From: JAVJRN01 sp040218415
GTDB taxonomy: Bacteria; Bacteroidota; Bacteroidia; Cytophagales; Cyclobacteriaceae
Direction of reading: 5' to 3'
Assembly (NCBI GenBank): GCA_040218415.1
Contig: JAVJRN010000014.1
Coordinates: forward strand, 1-48,025
Length of the DNA: 48,025 bases
Positions 8,638-17,711 of the stretch are shown one piece after another. Made by a program: the position numbers and the translations under genes. Positions within the stretch are counted from its first letter, which is position 1. Each line of letters begins with the position of its first letter. The notes beneath the pieces are model-generated. The model saw only the letters and a list, made by a program, of their open reading frames with translations. It searched no databases and was not told where the DNA came from.

Positions 8638-8711
8638 TAGCGAGGGGGGGAATCGAACCCCCGACCTCCGGGTTATGAATCCGACGCTCTAACCATCTGA
8701 GCTACCTCGCC
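8638..8711 (-). tRNA. tRNA-Met (anticodon CAU)
   Basis: The reverse complement folds as a 74-nt cloverleaf: acceptor GGCGAGG pairing with CCTCGCT (one G-U), D stem GCTC/GAGC, anticodon loop TTCATAA, T arm GGGGG-TTCGATT-CCCCC and discriminator A. The anticodon stem has one A-C mismatch next to the loop. CAU may mean elongator Met, initiator Met or lysidine-modified Ile; the first acceptor pair and D loop fit elongator Met best, but I cannot exclude Ile. CCA is not encoded. The 3' end faces the integrase gene. Confidence 0.93.
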
Positions 8712-8902
8712 GTTTTTTAGACTCAATTAATAAATCAACGATAACCTTTTGTTATCCTTGACTTTTGAGTTTACTTACCTTTTTTGACTAAACCCATGGT
8801 GGCTTATTTGAAAAGGAACGCAAACTTAAAAACTTTCTTTTTTAAAACACCTATTGAGGATTTCATTTTTTTTTATACCTTATCAAAAAATTAAGTGTAG
8901 TT

Positions 8903-9283
8903 ATGGCCAAAGAGAAATTTGTAGGAGAATACCCGATTAACGCATCAAAGAAAATGCTCTATCCATACATTAGCACACCATCTGGTTTGGCTCAGTGGTT
9001 TGCAGATGATGTAAATATCAACGAAGATAAAGTGTATACTTTTCATTGGGATGGAGAAGATAATATGGCTAAGATGACATCTTCCCGCACAAACCACCAT
9101 GTTAATTTTGAATTTACAGATGATGAAGAAGACCCTAGTTACATAGAGATAAAGTTGGAAATGAATGAGTTAACTCAGGAAACATTCATTCGAATTACCG
9201 ATTATTCAGATCTGGATCCTGAAGAAACTTATGCGCTTTATGACAGCATCATTCATGATTTGAAAGAAATAGTCGGAGGATAA
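8903..9283 (+). CDS. START-like (AHSA1/SRPBCC-type) domain protein
   Basis: A 126-residue protein with the helix-grip outline of the SRPBCC superfamily: an N-terminal strand-helix segment (FVGEYPINASKKMLYPYIST), the SGLAQWFADDV stretch characteristic of AHSA1-like proteins (about 27-37), a run of beta strands and a long C-terminal helix (YALYDSIIHDLKEIVGG). The ligand is unknown. It is short and acidic, with no signal peptide, so it should be cytoplasmic. It is the first core gene after tRNA-Met and is followed closely on the same strand by the LptF/G-type permease. Confidence 0.75.
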   Translation: MAKEKFVGEYPINASKKMLYPYISTPSGLAQWFADDVNINEDKVYTFHWDGEDNMAKMTSSRTNHHVNFEFTDDEEDPSYIEIKLEMNELTQETFIRITDYSDLDPEETYALYDSIIHDLKEIVGG

Positions 9284-9337
9284 TCAATATCTGTTCGTTT
9301 CATTATCATTTCTTAAACATCTTTGCGTTCTGTTTTT

Positions 9338-11203
9338 ATGCGAAAAATAGATACGCTCATATTAAAGTCCTTCATAGGTCCATTTACTCTCACCACAGTT
9401 GTAGCTACCTTCATACTGTTGGTGCAGTACATGATGAAGTACTTTGACGATTTTGTTGGAAAGGATCTGGGTGGAGATGTTTTTGCGGAATTGCTATTTT
9501 ATTTCAGCTTGAATATGCTCCAAGTGGCTTTACCGCTTGGGGTTTTGGTGTCGTCGCTCATGACATTTGGTAATCTTGGGGAGCATTTCGAATTAACGGC
9601 TATTAAAAGTGCTGGAATTTCGCTCGTAAGAGCTTTAAGGCCGATTTTCTTTTTTGTAGTGCTCTTATCAATCGCAGCATTTAACTTCAATAACTATGTC
9701 GTACCAAAGGCTAACCTAAAGGCCTACAGTCTGTTGTATGATATCAAGCATAAGAAGCCCGCACTGGATATTAAACCAGGCGTGTTCTACAATGGGATAC
9801 CCAACTACAGTATAAAAGTCAGTGATAAATTACCTGACGGGAAAACGCTGTTAGACATTCTCATATACGACCACACCGATGGAAAAGGCAACAAAACCGT
9901 GATCATTGCCGATTCATCTCGCATGTTTACCACTTACAATGAGCGATACTTGAAGTTGGAATTGTTCAATGGTAATTATTATAGCGAAACGGAGAAAGCA
10001 AGAGAGCCAGTTGATCAGCTGTTCAGGTCCAACTTCAAAAGAATGGATATGATGTTTAATCTGTCTTCGTTTGATTTAAAGAGAACACAAGAACAACTAT
10101 TTCAAAATAATCGGCAAATGAAAAACTTTGCAGAGCTCAATAATGATATTGACTCTCTTAATGGATCAATATTCAATGCCAGGATGGGGTTTGTGAAGCT
10201 AGCCAAAACCTACTTCCGTTACCATCTCACCGAAAGAGTTAAGGTAGAGAAAATCAATCCTTTCACACAGAAGAAATTAAAATCGGCCGACTCATTGAAA
10301 AAAATGAGTAAAGTAGAAGCAGGCTTCTTTTCATTTTTATTTAAACAAGATTCTCTTGTCATTCAAAAAGACAAACTGTTAAAAAAGCGCAAAACAAAGT
10401 TTGGAAATGTTAAAAATGAAGCGGTAGATACGCTGACAAATAAGGAAACGTCTTTTTCTAAATTGAAAATAAAACAGGACATTGATTCTGCCAAGCTGGC
10501 CAGTCAAATAATTGCTGGTGAGCGTAGAGATTCTATCCAAAGCCAATCATCCTCGACTATTGCAGCGAAATCGAAGCAAATCAAAACTTCGAAATTAAAA
10601 TCTCAGTTAAGCACGAACCTTAATTCTAAAGTTGAAACACAAACAAAAAATATTGTCAGTAATAATGGTATTCGATCACAAAAAAAACCAATGAAATTGG
10701 ATACACTAGATTGGAAGGATTTAGATGAAATAATCAGTACCAAAAAATCGGATGTGTTGCTTACGGCTAAAAACCAAGCGCAAAATTTGAAAGTAAACCT
10801 AAGCTCTACAGCTGTTCGCATCAAAGACACACAGGGTAACATCTATAAGTGGACTATTGAAAAAGGAAAAAAAATAAGTCAAGCTTTTGCATGTATCGTT
10901 ATGTTTTTAATTGGTGCCCCTTTAGGAGCGATAATAAAGAAAGGTGGGTTGGGAGTTCCTGTAATTATTTCCATATTCTTCTTTCTTACCTACTATGTTT
11001 TAAATATTACTTGTGAAAAATGGGCCAAAGAAGGACTTATGGATTCTACATTATCTGTTTGGGTGGCCAATATGATACTTTTACCTATTGGTTTGTTCTT
11101 TCTAAGGCAGGCTCGAATAGATGCCAGACTCTTCGATGGCGACATATATTTGATCTGGATTGATAAAATGAAGATAAAATTCAGAAATTATAGAAATAAA
11201 TGA
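9338..11203 (+). CDS. LptF/LptG family permease (YjgP/YjgQ), long periplasmic insert
   Basis: A 621-residue inner-membrane protein of the lipopolysaccharide export ABC transporter, which moves LPS from the inner membrane towards the Lpt bridge. MRKIDTLILKSFIGPFTLT is the typical start; an upstream TTG at 9323 would add five residues, but the ATG at 9338 matches the family. Three hydrophobic segments lie in the first 120 residues and three in the last 100 (FACIVMFLIGAPLGAIIKKG; VPVIISIFFFLTYYVLNI; a final one near VANMILLPIGLFFL). Between them is the periplasmic jellyroll region with a Lys/Ser-rich low-complexity insert at about 300-500, longer than in E. coli LptF or LptG, which are near 360 residues. 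Which of the two it replaces cannot be told. Confidence 0.88.
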   Translation: MRKIDTLILKSFIGPFTLTTVVATFILLVQYMMKYFDDFVGKDLGGDVFAELLFYFSLNMLQVALPLGVLVSSLMTFGNLGEHFELTAIKSAGISLVRALRPIFFFVVLLSIAAFNFNNYVVPKANLKAYSLLYDIKHKKPALDIKPGVFYNGIPNYSIKVSDKLPDGKTLLDILIYDHTDGKGNKTVIIADSSRMFTTYNERYLKLELFNGNYYSETEKAREPVDQLFRSNFKRMDMMFNLSSFDLKRTQEQLFQNNRQMKNFAELNNDIDSLNGSIFNARMGFVKLAKTYFRYHLTERVKVEKINPFTQKKLKSADSLKKMSKVEAGFFSFLFKQDSLVIQKDKLLKKRKTKFGNVKNEAVDTLTNKETSFSKLKIKQDIDSAKLASQIIAGERRDSIQSQSSSTIAAKSKQIKTSKLKSQLSTNLNSKVETQTKNIVSNNGIRSQKKPMKLDTLDWKDLDEIISTKKSDVLLTAKNQAQNLKVNLSSTAVRIKDTQGNIYKWTIEKGKKISQAFACIVMFLIGAPLGAIIKKGGLGVPVIISIFFFLTYYVLNITCEKWAKEGLMDSTLSVWVANMILLPIGLFFLRQARIDARLFDGDIYLIWIDKMKIKFRNYRNK

Positions 11204-11204
11204 A

Positions 11205-11235
11205 TTGTTTTTAACAGATAAGTGCTTTAAATTTG
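11205..11235 (+). promoter_or_regulatory. Bacteroidota-type promoter for rpsO
   Basis: TTG at 11205-11207 and TAAATTTG at 11228-11235 are 20 bp apart, matching the TTTG / TAnnTTTG consensus of the Bacteroidota primary sigma factor. It lies about 40 bp before the rpsO start codon. Confidence 0.6.
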
Positions 11236-11272
11236 CGCTCTGAATAGAGAGAATAAATTTTAGATACAAAGA

Positions 11273-11542
11273 ATGTACTTAACGAAGGAAGTAAAAGAAG
11301 AATTCTTCACCAAACACGGATCAGGAAAAGAGGATACTGGATCAACTGAAGGACAAATAGCGTTGTTCACATTCCGAATCAATCATTTGACGGAACACCT
11401 CAAGACAAATAAGAAAGACCATTCATCACGATTGGGTTTATTAAGACTGGTTGGAAAACGACGTAGACTTCTTGACTACTTAGCCAAAGGAGATATCGAA
11501 AGATACAGAAGTATCATTGCTGAGCTAGGCATACGTAAGTAA
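11273..11542 (+). CDS. rpsO: 30S ribosomal protein S15
   Basis: An 89-residue protein, the normal length for S15, with the conserved features of this four-helix 16S rRNA-binding protein: GSTEGQIALFTFRINHLTEH near the N-terminus, HSSRLGLLRLVGKRRRLLDY in the middle and the C-terminal RYRSIIAELGIRK. It binds the central domain of 16S rRNA early in 30S assembly. It has its own promoter upstream and a terminator downstream. Its position directly before pnp is conserved in many bacteria, where processing of the rpsO-pnp transcript couples the two genes. Confidence 0.98.
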   Translation: MYLTKEVKEEFFTKHGSGKEDTGSTEGQIALFTFRINHLTEHLKTNKKDHSSRLGLLRLVGKRRRLLDYLAKGDIERYRSIIAELGIRK

Positions 11543-11563
11543 TCGATCACAAAATATTAGCAT

Positions 11564-11592
11564 GGGAATTCAAAACGGATTCCCTTTTTTTT
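11564..11592 (+). terminator. Rho-independent terminator after rpsO
   Basis: GGGAAT (11564-11569) pairs with ATTCCC (11579-11584) across a 9-nt loop and is followed at once by eight T residues. Confidence 0.8.
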
Positions 11593-11644
11593 TATCTAAG
11601 GCGCCTGAGAAAATGAGGCTCCTTATTCATTTCAATCAATATAT

Positions 11645-13777
11645 ATGAAGCCTCAAGGTACAATTAAGACTATCCATCTCGCTGATGGACGTGAGATCAC
11701 CATCGAAACTGGTCGCCTGGCCAAGCAAGCCGATGGTTCCGTTGTGGTACGTATGGGAAAAGCAATGTTACTTGCTACCGTAGTATCCAAAAAAGAAGCA
11801 GGAGAAGGCGTTGACTTTCTTCCATTATCTGTCGATTATCAAGAAAAATTTGCATCTAGTGGTAAAATACCAGGTGGATTTTTGAAAAGAGAAGGGCGAC
11901 TATCTGATTACGAAATTCTTATTTCAAGATTGGTTGATCGTGCACTTAGACCATTATTTCCAGAAGATTATCATGCGGATACACAAGTAGCAATATCACT
12001 AATTTCAGCAGATCCTGAAATTATGCCTGATGGACTTGCTGCCTTGGCTGCTTCTTCTGCATTAGCTGTTTCTGATATCCCATTCAATGGGCCGATTTCA
12101 GAAGTGCGGGTAGTAAAAGTCGGAGATGAGTTCATCACGAGCCCTACAGTTGCCCAAGTAGCCTTAGCAGATTTGGACTTAATCGTTGCTGGATCTGATG
12201 ATAACATCATGATGGTGGAAGGTGAGTCAAAGGAAGTGAGCGAAGCAGATATGCTTGAGGCGATCAAAAAAGCACATGAAGAAATCAAATTACATTGTGC
12301 AGCCCAAGTAGCCTTAGCAGAAGAAGTTGGAGCTTCTCAGAAGCGAGAATACAATCACGAACCGAAGGATGAAGAGCTGAAATCCAAAATTAAGGAGCTC
12401 ACTTACGATAAATATTACGAGATAGCCAGTGAAGGTATTGCGGACAAAAAAATAAGATCTGAAAAATTCGGAGCAGTTGGATCGGCATTTTTAGAAACTT
12501 ATTCTGAAGAAGAAAGAGCAGAATTGAATAGTTTTCTAGTTAAAAAATATCTCCATGATGTACAGAAAGATGCTGTTAGAAACTCTGTGCTTGATAAGAA
12601 AATCAGACTAGATGGAAGAGCATTAGATCAGGTAAGACCAATATGGTCTGAAGTGGATTATTTGCCTTCGGCTCATGGTTCTGCTGTTTTTACTAGAGGA
12701 GAGACTCAATCATTAACAACCGCGACTTTGGGCTCTAAGCTTGATGAACAAATGATTGATGGCGCCATGTTTTCTGGTTATAATAAATTTATACTTCATT
12801 ACAATTTTCCTGCCTTCTCTACTGGAGAAGCAAGACCTAATAGAGGTCCTGGAAGGAGAGAAGTTGGTCATGGTAATCTAGCCATGCGTGCATTGAAAAA
12901 AGTACTTCCAACAGAAAACAATCCATATACCATTCGTTTGGTTTCCGATATTTTAGAGTCCAATGGGTCTTCATCAATGGCGACTGTATGTGCAGGTTCT
13001 TTAGCATTGATGGACGCTGGTGTAGACATTAAAGCGCCAGTATCAGGTATTGCCATGGGCATGATCTCTGAAAAAGGAGGAGGACGATATGCTATATTAT
13101 CTGATATTCTTGGAGATGAAGATCATCTTGGAGATATGGATTTTAAAGTAACGGGTACCGAAAATGGTATCACGGCTTGCCAGATGGACATTAAAATAGA
13201 TGGTCTTTCTTATGATGTGCTTGCTGAAGCATTGGCACAAGCCAAAGCGGGTAGAATGCATATTCTTGGAGAAATGAATAAAACCATGTCTGCGCCTAGG
13301 TCAGAGATGAAAGAAAACGCTCCACGTATGGTTCATATGGTTATTGAACGAGAAATGATCGGTGCGATCATCGGACCTGGGGGGAAAATCATTCAGGAAA
13401 TACAAAGAGAATCTGGAGCCTCAGTATCTATCGAAGAAACTGAAAAAGGCGGTGAGGTAACTGTTTTTGCTAACGACAAAGAAGCTTTGGATAAAGCGCT
13501 ATCAAGAATCAGAGGCATTGTTGCTGTACCTGAAGTAGGTGAAGTTTATGAGGGTAAAGTAAAAGCGATCATGCCTTTTGGAGCCTTTGTTGAAATTTTA
13601 CCTGGAAAAGACGGACTTCTTCATATTTCTGAAATTAAGTGGGAACGAGTTGAAAACATGGAAGGGATTCTGGAAGTAGGCGAAGAAATTCAGGTAAAAC
13701 TTATTGAAATCGATAAAAAAACTGGTAAATACAGACTATCGCGAAAAGTTTTATTGCCTAAGCCAGAAAACAAATAA
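11645..13777 (+). CDS. pnp: Polyribonucleotide nucleotidyltransferase (PNPase)
   Basis: A 710-residue 3'-to-5' phosphorolytic exoribonuclease, the standard length. It has two RNase PH-like domains (about 1-225 and 310-540) separated by an all-helical segment. The second holds the active-site region with FSTGEARPNRGPGRREVGHG and the DILESNGSSSMATVCAGSLA block. A KH domain (IGAIIGPGGKIIQEIQRESG, about 570-590) and an S1 domain (VYEGKVKAIMPFGAFVEILP) close the protein. It degrades mRNA to nucleoside diphosphates and trims stable RNA, usually as a trimer. It sits between rpsO and rpoD, a common Bacteroidota order. Confidence 0.98.
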   Translation: MKPQGTIKTIHLADGREITIETGRLAKQADGSVVVRMGKAMLLATVVSKKEAGEGVDFLPLSVDYQEKFASSGKIPGGFLKREGRLSDYEILISRLVDRALRPLFPEDYHADTQVAISLISADPEIMPDGLAALAASSALAVSDIPFNGPISEVRVVKVGDEFITSPTVAQVALADLDLIVAGSDDNIMMVEGESKEVSEADMLEAIKKAHEEIKLHCAAQVALAEEVGASQKREYNHEPKDEELKSKIKELTYDKYYEIASEGIADKKIRSEKFGAVGSAFLETYSEEERAELNSFLVKKYLHDVQKDAVRNSVLDKKIRLDGRALDQVRPIWSEVDYLPSAHGSAVFTRGETQSLTTATLGSKLDEQMIDGAMFSGYNKFILHYNFPAFSTGEARPNRGPGRREVGHGNLAMRALKKVLPTENNPYTIRLVSDILESNGSSSMATVCAGSLALMDAGVDIKAPVSGIAMGMISEKGGGRYAILSDILGDEDHLGDMDFKVTGTENGITACQMDIKIDGLSYDVLAEALAQAKAGRMHILGEMNKTMSAPRSEMKENAPRMVHMVIEREMIGAIIGPGGKIIQEIQRESGASVSIEETEKGGEVTVFANDKEALDKALSRIRGIVAVPEVGEVYEGKVKAIMPFGAFVEILPGKDGLLHISEIKWERVENMEGILEVGEEIQVKLIEIDKKTGKYRLSRKVLLPKPENK

Positions 13778-13814
13778 GAAGATAGCTAATTTTAGCGGTG
13801 TATAAATCGCCGTA

Positions 13815-14678
13815 ATGAGACAATTAAAAATAAGCAAGCAAATTACTAATCGAGAGAGCGCATCTCTCGATAAGTATTTGAATGACATAAGTAAAGTTGA
13901 ATTAATTACAGCTGAGGAAGAGGTCATACTCGCTCAGAAAATTAGGGCTGGAGACGCAATTGCTCTAGAAAAACTAACCAAAGCAAATCTCAGATTTGTC
14001 GTATCAGTTGCAAAACAATACCAAAACCAAGGATTGACCCTCGGCGATTTAATCAACGAGGGTAATCTAGGTTTAATTAAAGCGGCACAACGCTTTGACG
14101 AAACAAGAGGTTTCAAATTCATTTCTTACGCTGTTTGGTGGATCAGACAATCCATCATGCAATCGCTCGCCGAGCAATCAAGAATTGTCAGATTGCCTTT
14201 GAATCGTGTAGGTTCCCTCAACAAAATATCAAAAGCTTTTGCAGAATTGGAGCAGCGTTTTGAGCGAGAACCATCGCATGCTGAAATTGCTGAACTCTTG
14301 GAAATTTCAGAAGAAGATGTTCGCGATTCCATGAAAATCTCCTCTCGTCAGGTTTCTATGGATGCCCCTTTTGCAAATGGGGAAGAAAGCAGTTTACTGG
14401 ATGTGCTCATCGACGATTCGGAAGTCACTCCAGATGATGAGTTGATGAATGACTCACTCAGAAGAGAAATAGTCCGTGCATTGAGCACACTTACATCCAG
14501 AGAGGCAGATGTTGTATCTATGTATTATGGGCTCAACGGAAACGCTGGGGCAACCCTAGAAGAAATCGGCGAAAAATTCGAACTTACCAGAGAAAGAGTA
14601 AGACAAATTAAAGAAAAAGCAATCAGAAGGTTGAGACATACTGCACGAAGCAAATCCTTAAAAACATATCTAGGGTAA
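13815..14678 (+). CDS. rpoD: RNA polymerase primary sigma factor, RpoD/SigA family
   Basis: A 287-residue sigma-70 factor in the short form characteristic of Bacteroidota, lacking the long region 1.1 and the non-conserved insert of proteobacterial RpoD. Regions 1.2, 2 (KANLRFVVSVAKQYQNQG; RGFKFISYAVWWIRQSI), 3 (RLPLNRVGSLNKISKA) and 4 with the recognition HTH (TLEEIGEKFELTRERVRQIK) are all present. It directs polymerase to TAnnTTTG promoters like those found in this window. It starts 38 bp after pnp and is probably co-transcribed with it. Confidence 0.96.
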   Translation: MRQLKISKQITNRESASLDKYLNDISKVELITAEEEVILAQKIRAGDAIALEKLTKANLRFVVSVAKQYQNQGLTLGDLINEGNLGLIKAAQRFDETRGFKFISYAVWWIRQSIMQSLAEQSRIVRLPLNRVGSLNKISKAFAELEQRFEREPSHAEIAELLEISEEDVRDSMKISSRQVSMDAPFANGEESSLLDVLIDDSEVTPDDELMNDSLRREIVRALSTLTSREADVVSMYYGLNGNAGATLEEIGEKFELTRERVRQIKEKAIRRLRHTARSKSLKTYLG

Positions 14679-14720
14679 CATTGCCGACACTTCGCAGTTT
14701 TATTCATGTAAAATGTTCCT

Positions 14721-14728
14721 TAATTTTG
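14721..14728 (+). promoter_or_regulatory. Possible -7 box of the trxB promoter
   Basis: TAATTTTG fits the TAnnTTTG -7 consensus and lies 35 bp before the trxB start. I see no clear TTG at the ideal distance upstream, so support is partial. Confidence 0.4.
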
Positions 14729-14762
14729 TAAGGTTCGTATTTAAGAGAAAATCAAAATCACT

Positions 14763-15728
14763 ATGGATAGAGAGAGAGTTAAAGTATTGATAATAGGATC
14801 GGGTCCTGCTGGCTTTACCGCGGCTATTTATGCAGCAAGGGCTGGTATGAAGCCAGTTTTATATCAAGGCGGTCAACCAGGCGGACAACTAACCATCACC
14901 ACAGATGTAGAAAACTATCCAGGATACCCTGAAGGTATTATGGGGCCTCAAATGATGGTGGACTTTCAAAAGCAAGCAGAAAGATTTGGTACAGATATTA
15001 GGTCAGGAATGATCACTGGCGTTGATTTTTCTGGCTGGCCACATGTTGTGACGGTAGATAAGAAAATAGAAGTAGAGGCTGAGTCCATTATTATATCGAC
15101 TGGCGCTTCCGCGAAATGGTTAGGTTTGGATAGTGAACAAAGACTGAATGGTAAGGGTGTTTCCGCGTGTGCCGTTTGTGACGGTTTTTTCTTTCGAGGA
15201 CAGGATGTAGCGATTGTTGGGGCTGGTGATACAGCAGCGGAGGAAGCGACATATTTATCTAAACTCGTAAACAAAGTGTATATGCTTGTGAGAAGAGATG
15301 AAATGAGAGCTTCTAAAATCATGCAACAACGCGTTAAAAATGCACCTAATATTGAGGTTCTATGGAACTCTGAAACGGAGGAGGTACTTGGTGATGAAGA
15401 AGTAACGGGCATAAGAATTAATGATACAGTAACTGGAGAGAAGCGTGAAATACCTGTTCAAGGCTTTTTCGTGGCTATAGGTCATAAGCCTAATACAGAT
15501 ATTTTTAAAAACTATCTAGATATGGATGAGAGTGGCTATATCAAGACCATTCCAGGGACTTCCAAAACGAATGTTCCGGGTGTTTTTGCCACTGGTGATG
15601 CACAAGATAAAATTTATCGTCAGGCAGTTACTGCAGCAGGCAGTGGATGCATGGGCGCATTAGATGCTGAAAAATATATAGCAGAAAAGGAAGTCGAAAT
15701 GCAGGAATCAGAGGCTGCAACTGCTTAG
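14763..15728 (+). CDS. trxB: Thioredoxin-disulfide reductase
   Basis: A 321-residue FAD- and NADPH-dependent flavoprotein that reduces oxidised thioredoxin. The N-terminal dinucleotide-binding motif is GSGPAGFTAAIYAARAG (about 12-28); the redox-active CxxC is in SACAVCDGFFF (about 137-147); the NADPH domain carries VAIVGAGDTAAEEATYL (about 153-169); the C-terminal FAD motif is GVFATGDAQDKIYRQ. Length and motif order are canonical. The last dozen residues are acidic and non-conserved. A strong terminator follows, so it is probably a single-gene transcript. Confidence 0.96.
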   Translation: MDRERVKVLIIGSGPAGFTAAIYAARAGMKPVLYQGGQPGGQLTITTDVENYPGYPEGIMGPQMMVDFQKQAERFGTDIRSGMITGVDFSGWPHVVTVDKKIEVEAESIIISTGASAKWLGLDSEQRLNGKGVSACAVCDGFFFRGQDVAIVGAGDTAAEEATYLSKLVNKVYMLVRRDEMRASKIMQQRVKNAPNIEVLWNSETEEVLGDEEVTGIRINDTVTGEKREIPVQGFFVAIGHKPNTDIFKNYLDMDESGYIKTIPGTSKTNVPGVFATGDAQDKIYRQAVTAAGSGCMGALDAEKYIAEKEVEMQESEAATA

Positions 15729-15750
15729 TACCACATCTAAAACACCTTTT

Positions 15751-15775
15751 AATCCCGATTTTGTCGGGATTTTTT
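15751..15775 (+). terminator. Rho-independent terminator after trxB
   Basis: A perfect 8-bp stem, AATCCCGA (15751-15758) with TCGGGATT (15764-15771), has a 5-nt loop and a following T-run. Confidence 0.88.
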
Positions 15776-15803
15776 ATGACCTTTTTTCTTTCAAAAAACT
15801 AAA

Positions 15804-16523
15804 ATGAAAATAAATCTTCTTGCCATTGCCGCACATCCCGACGATGTAGAGCTGGCTTGTGCTGGCACACTTATAGCTCATTCCGAGAGAGGCTTTAAAA
15901 CGGGTGTCATTGACCTTACAAGAGGCGAGATGGGTACGCGAGGTACGGCAGATGAAAGAATGAAAGAGGCCAATGCTGCGGCAGAAATTATGGGGTTGAC
16001 CATTCGAGAGAATATGGGGTTTGAAGATTCATTTTTCATGAATGACAGAGAACATCAGTTGAAGCTTGTGGCCGTAATAAGAAAATATAGACCAGATATC
16101 ATTATCACTAATGCACTTTATGATAGACATCCTGACCATGGAAGAGGAGCAGCATTGGTGGAAGAAGCTGTATTCAAATCAGGCTTAAGAAAAATTGAGA
16201 CAACTGATATTGAAGGAAATGAGCAAGATATCTGGCGGCCAAAAAAATTATATTTTTCGATTCAAAGCACATCGTTGACACCTGATTTTTATGTAGATAT
16301 TAGTGCACATCAAGACCGTAAAATAGAAGCAGTCAAAGCCTACAAAACACAATTTTTTAATGCCAATAGTCAAGAGCCAGAAACGTATATTTCAAAGCCG
16401 GAGTTTATGGATATGATTGAATCAAGGGCGCAGGAGTATGGTCATCGAATAGGCGTAAAATACGCTGAGGGTTTTCAAACAAAACAAGCGTTGGGAGTTA
16501 CCGAGCTTTATAATCTAATTTAG
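15804..16523 (+). CDS. bshB1: Bacillithiol biosynthesis deacetylase BshB1
   Basis: A 239-residue LmbE/PIG-L family zinc deacetylase. AHPDDVELACAGT (about 9-21) supplies the His and Asp zinc ligands and DRHPDHGRGA (about 110-119) the third His. TRGEMGTRGT is the BshB1-type signature. It removes the acetyl group from GlcNAc-malate during synthesis of bacillithiol, the low-molecular-weight thiol of Firmicutes and many Bacteroidota. It follows trxB, another thiol-redox gene, but a terminator separates the two. Its stop codon overlaps by 9 bp the end of the convergent glycosyltransferase gene. Confidence 0.93.
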   Translation: MKINLLAIAAHPDDVELACAGTLIAHSERGFKTGVIDLTRGEMGTRGTADERMKEANAAAEIMGLTIRENMGFEDSFFMNDREHQLKLVAVIRKYRPDIIITNALYDRHPDHGRGAALVEEAVFKSGLRKIETTDIEGNEQDIWRPKKLYFSIQSTSLTPDFYVDISAHQDRKIEAVKAYKTQFFNANSQEPETYISKPEFMDMIESRAQEYGHRIGVKYAEGFQTKQALGVTELYNLI

Positions 16524-17711
16524 CTTGTATTTTTTATTGTGCGATCTTATAGCATGAAGCTTTTCGTTTAGACCAAGCGGTGTAAAATCTTTTTGGTAGT
16601 AATGTTGTCCAAGCCAGTTAATCGCATCATCAACTGGAACCCGAACCATTTTTTTATCTAGGAAATGTGTGAGCTTTAAAATTTTAAAGGCATCAAACCA
16701 TTGAAAAAATCTCATTTCAAATTGTTCAGGGTTTTTCGTTTCTTTTTCTATGATAGATAAGTGTTTTTCAAATTTGATTTGGATCAAAAATGCTGTCAAC
16801 ATTTCATTGAAGATTGATTCTTCATCAGAGAAAATCGAAGTTAAAAACGATTTCAGGATTAGAAATATTTCAGGATTATACACCTCATTTGCTCTTAAGC
16901 CATTTTTCATTTTCCCTAAAGCATCACCAGTGCCAAATGGTACGCGATCTGAAATTCGGCTAGAAGGAAACACAGTGGTGTCATTGATTTCGCCCACTTT
17001 TCCGTGCATGGCTATTTTATTGATGAAGTAAAAGTCTTCTCCTGCCTGCCGAGGAGCCATACCACCATATTTTTGGTATGCGTTACTATCCACAATAATA
17101 CAAGAACCCAATGTTTGATAGGCGTAGGGGAATCCGGCAAAACGAAGACTGTCTGTGTAGTATCTTAGAAAGAGCTCATAATCAACAATAGAATCTTTAT
17201 TTTGATCCAGTGGGTGCTCATAATACACCAAACCAAGTTCTTTTTTCGTGTTTTGGAAATAGCCTTTTATGGCTTGAAAATAATTAGGCTCACAGGTAGA
17301 ATCGGCATCAAAACAAGCAATAATACCTGCTGTATTGTTTGAGTCATAAAATCTGATGGCCTCATCCATTCCAATTTTTCTAGCTAGGCCAACTCCTGCT
17401 TTTTTAAGTGACAGTTTGGTTCTGCAAAATTTTAGCGCGAAGGAATTAAACGTTGCTCGCTCGAGGTATTTAATCGTTTGTTCGTTGGTTTTTAAGGCTT
17501 CATAGTCTGACAATTCAGATTCGTTCACTACAACGATAACCAAAATCTGCAATTCGCTGATATCACATTGATTAAGGCAATCAAGCGTTACATTGAGGTT
17601 TTTTTCTTTGTAACAAGGTATAACCACAATAATATCTACCTGTCCAGAAAGGTGGTATTCATTGAATTGAGGCTGTGGATATCCGTATCTTGCTAAGTAT
17701 TTATTTGTCAA
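16515..17711 (-). CDS. Glycosyltransferase family 2 (GT-A fold)
   Basis: A 398-residue protein with the GT2 nucleotide-sugar domain at the N-terminus: IIVVIPCYKEKNLNVTLDCL (about 27-46) and a DxD-containing ACFDADSTCEPNYF (about 132-145), then GGMAPRQAGEDFYFINKI, a typical acceptor-site ED motif. No transmembrane segment is obvious, so it is probably cytosolic or peripheral. Donor and acceptor cannot be told. It overlaps pdxH by 4 bp (17708-17711) and is downstream of it, so the two are co-transcribed; its 3' end overlaps bshB1 tail to tail. Confidence 0.85.
   Translation of the reverse strand: MTNKYLARYGYPQPQFNEYHLSGQVDIIVVIPCYKEKNLNVTLDCLNQCDISELQILVIVVVNESELSDYEALKTNEQTIKYLERATFNSFALKFCRTKLSLKKAGVGLARKIGMDEAIRFYDSNNTAGIIACFDADSTCEPNYFQAIKGYFQNTKKELGLVYYEHPLDQNKDSIVDYELFLRYYTDSLRFAGFPYAYQTLGSCIIVDSNAYQKYGGMAPRQAGEDFYFINKIAMHGKVGEINDTTVFPSSRISDRVPFGTGDALGKMKNGLRANEVYNPEIFLILKSFLTSIFSDEESIFNEMLTAFLIQIKFEKHLSIIEKETKNPEQFEMRFFQWFDAFKILKLTHFLDKKMVRVPVDDAINWLGQHYYQKDFTPLGLNEKLHAIRSHNKKYKLN

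Larger units (their letters stand above)
1..8660. mobile_element. Integrated element at tRNA-Met (partial; left end not seen)
   Basis: An integrase next to a tRNA 3' end, an excisionase-like HTH gene, a primase-helicase and an iteron-like cluster together indicate an integrative element or satellite. The 3' end of tRNA-Met (8638-8660) is the presumed attachment core. I looked for a second copy of it between 1 and 8600 and found none, so the left boundary lies outside the window or has been lost. The CRISPR array and hsdM fragment may be inside the element or be older host DNA. No conjugation, relaxase or capsid genes are visible in the window. Confidence 0.55.

Noticed and set aside
16515..16523. 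Overlap of bshB1 and glycosyltransferase ends as a sign of frameshift
   Set aside because: Both genes have full-length products with clean stops; a short convergent overlap is ordinary.
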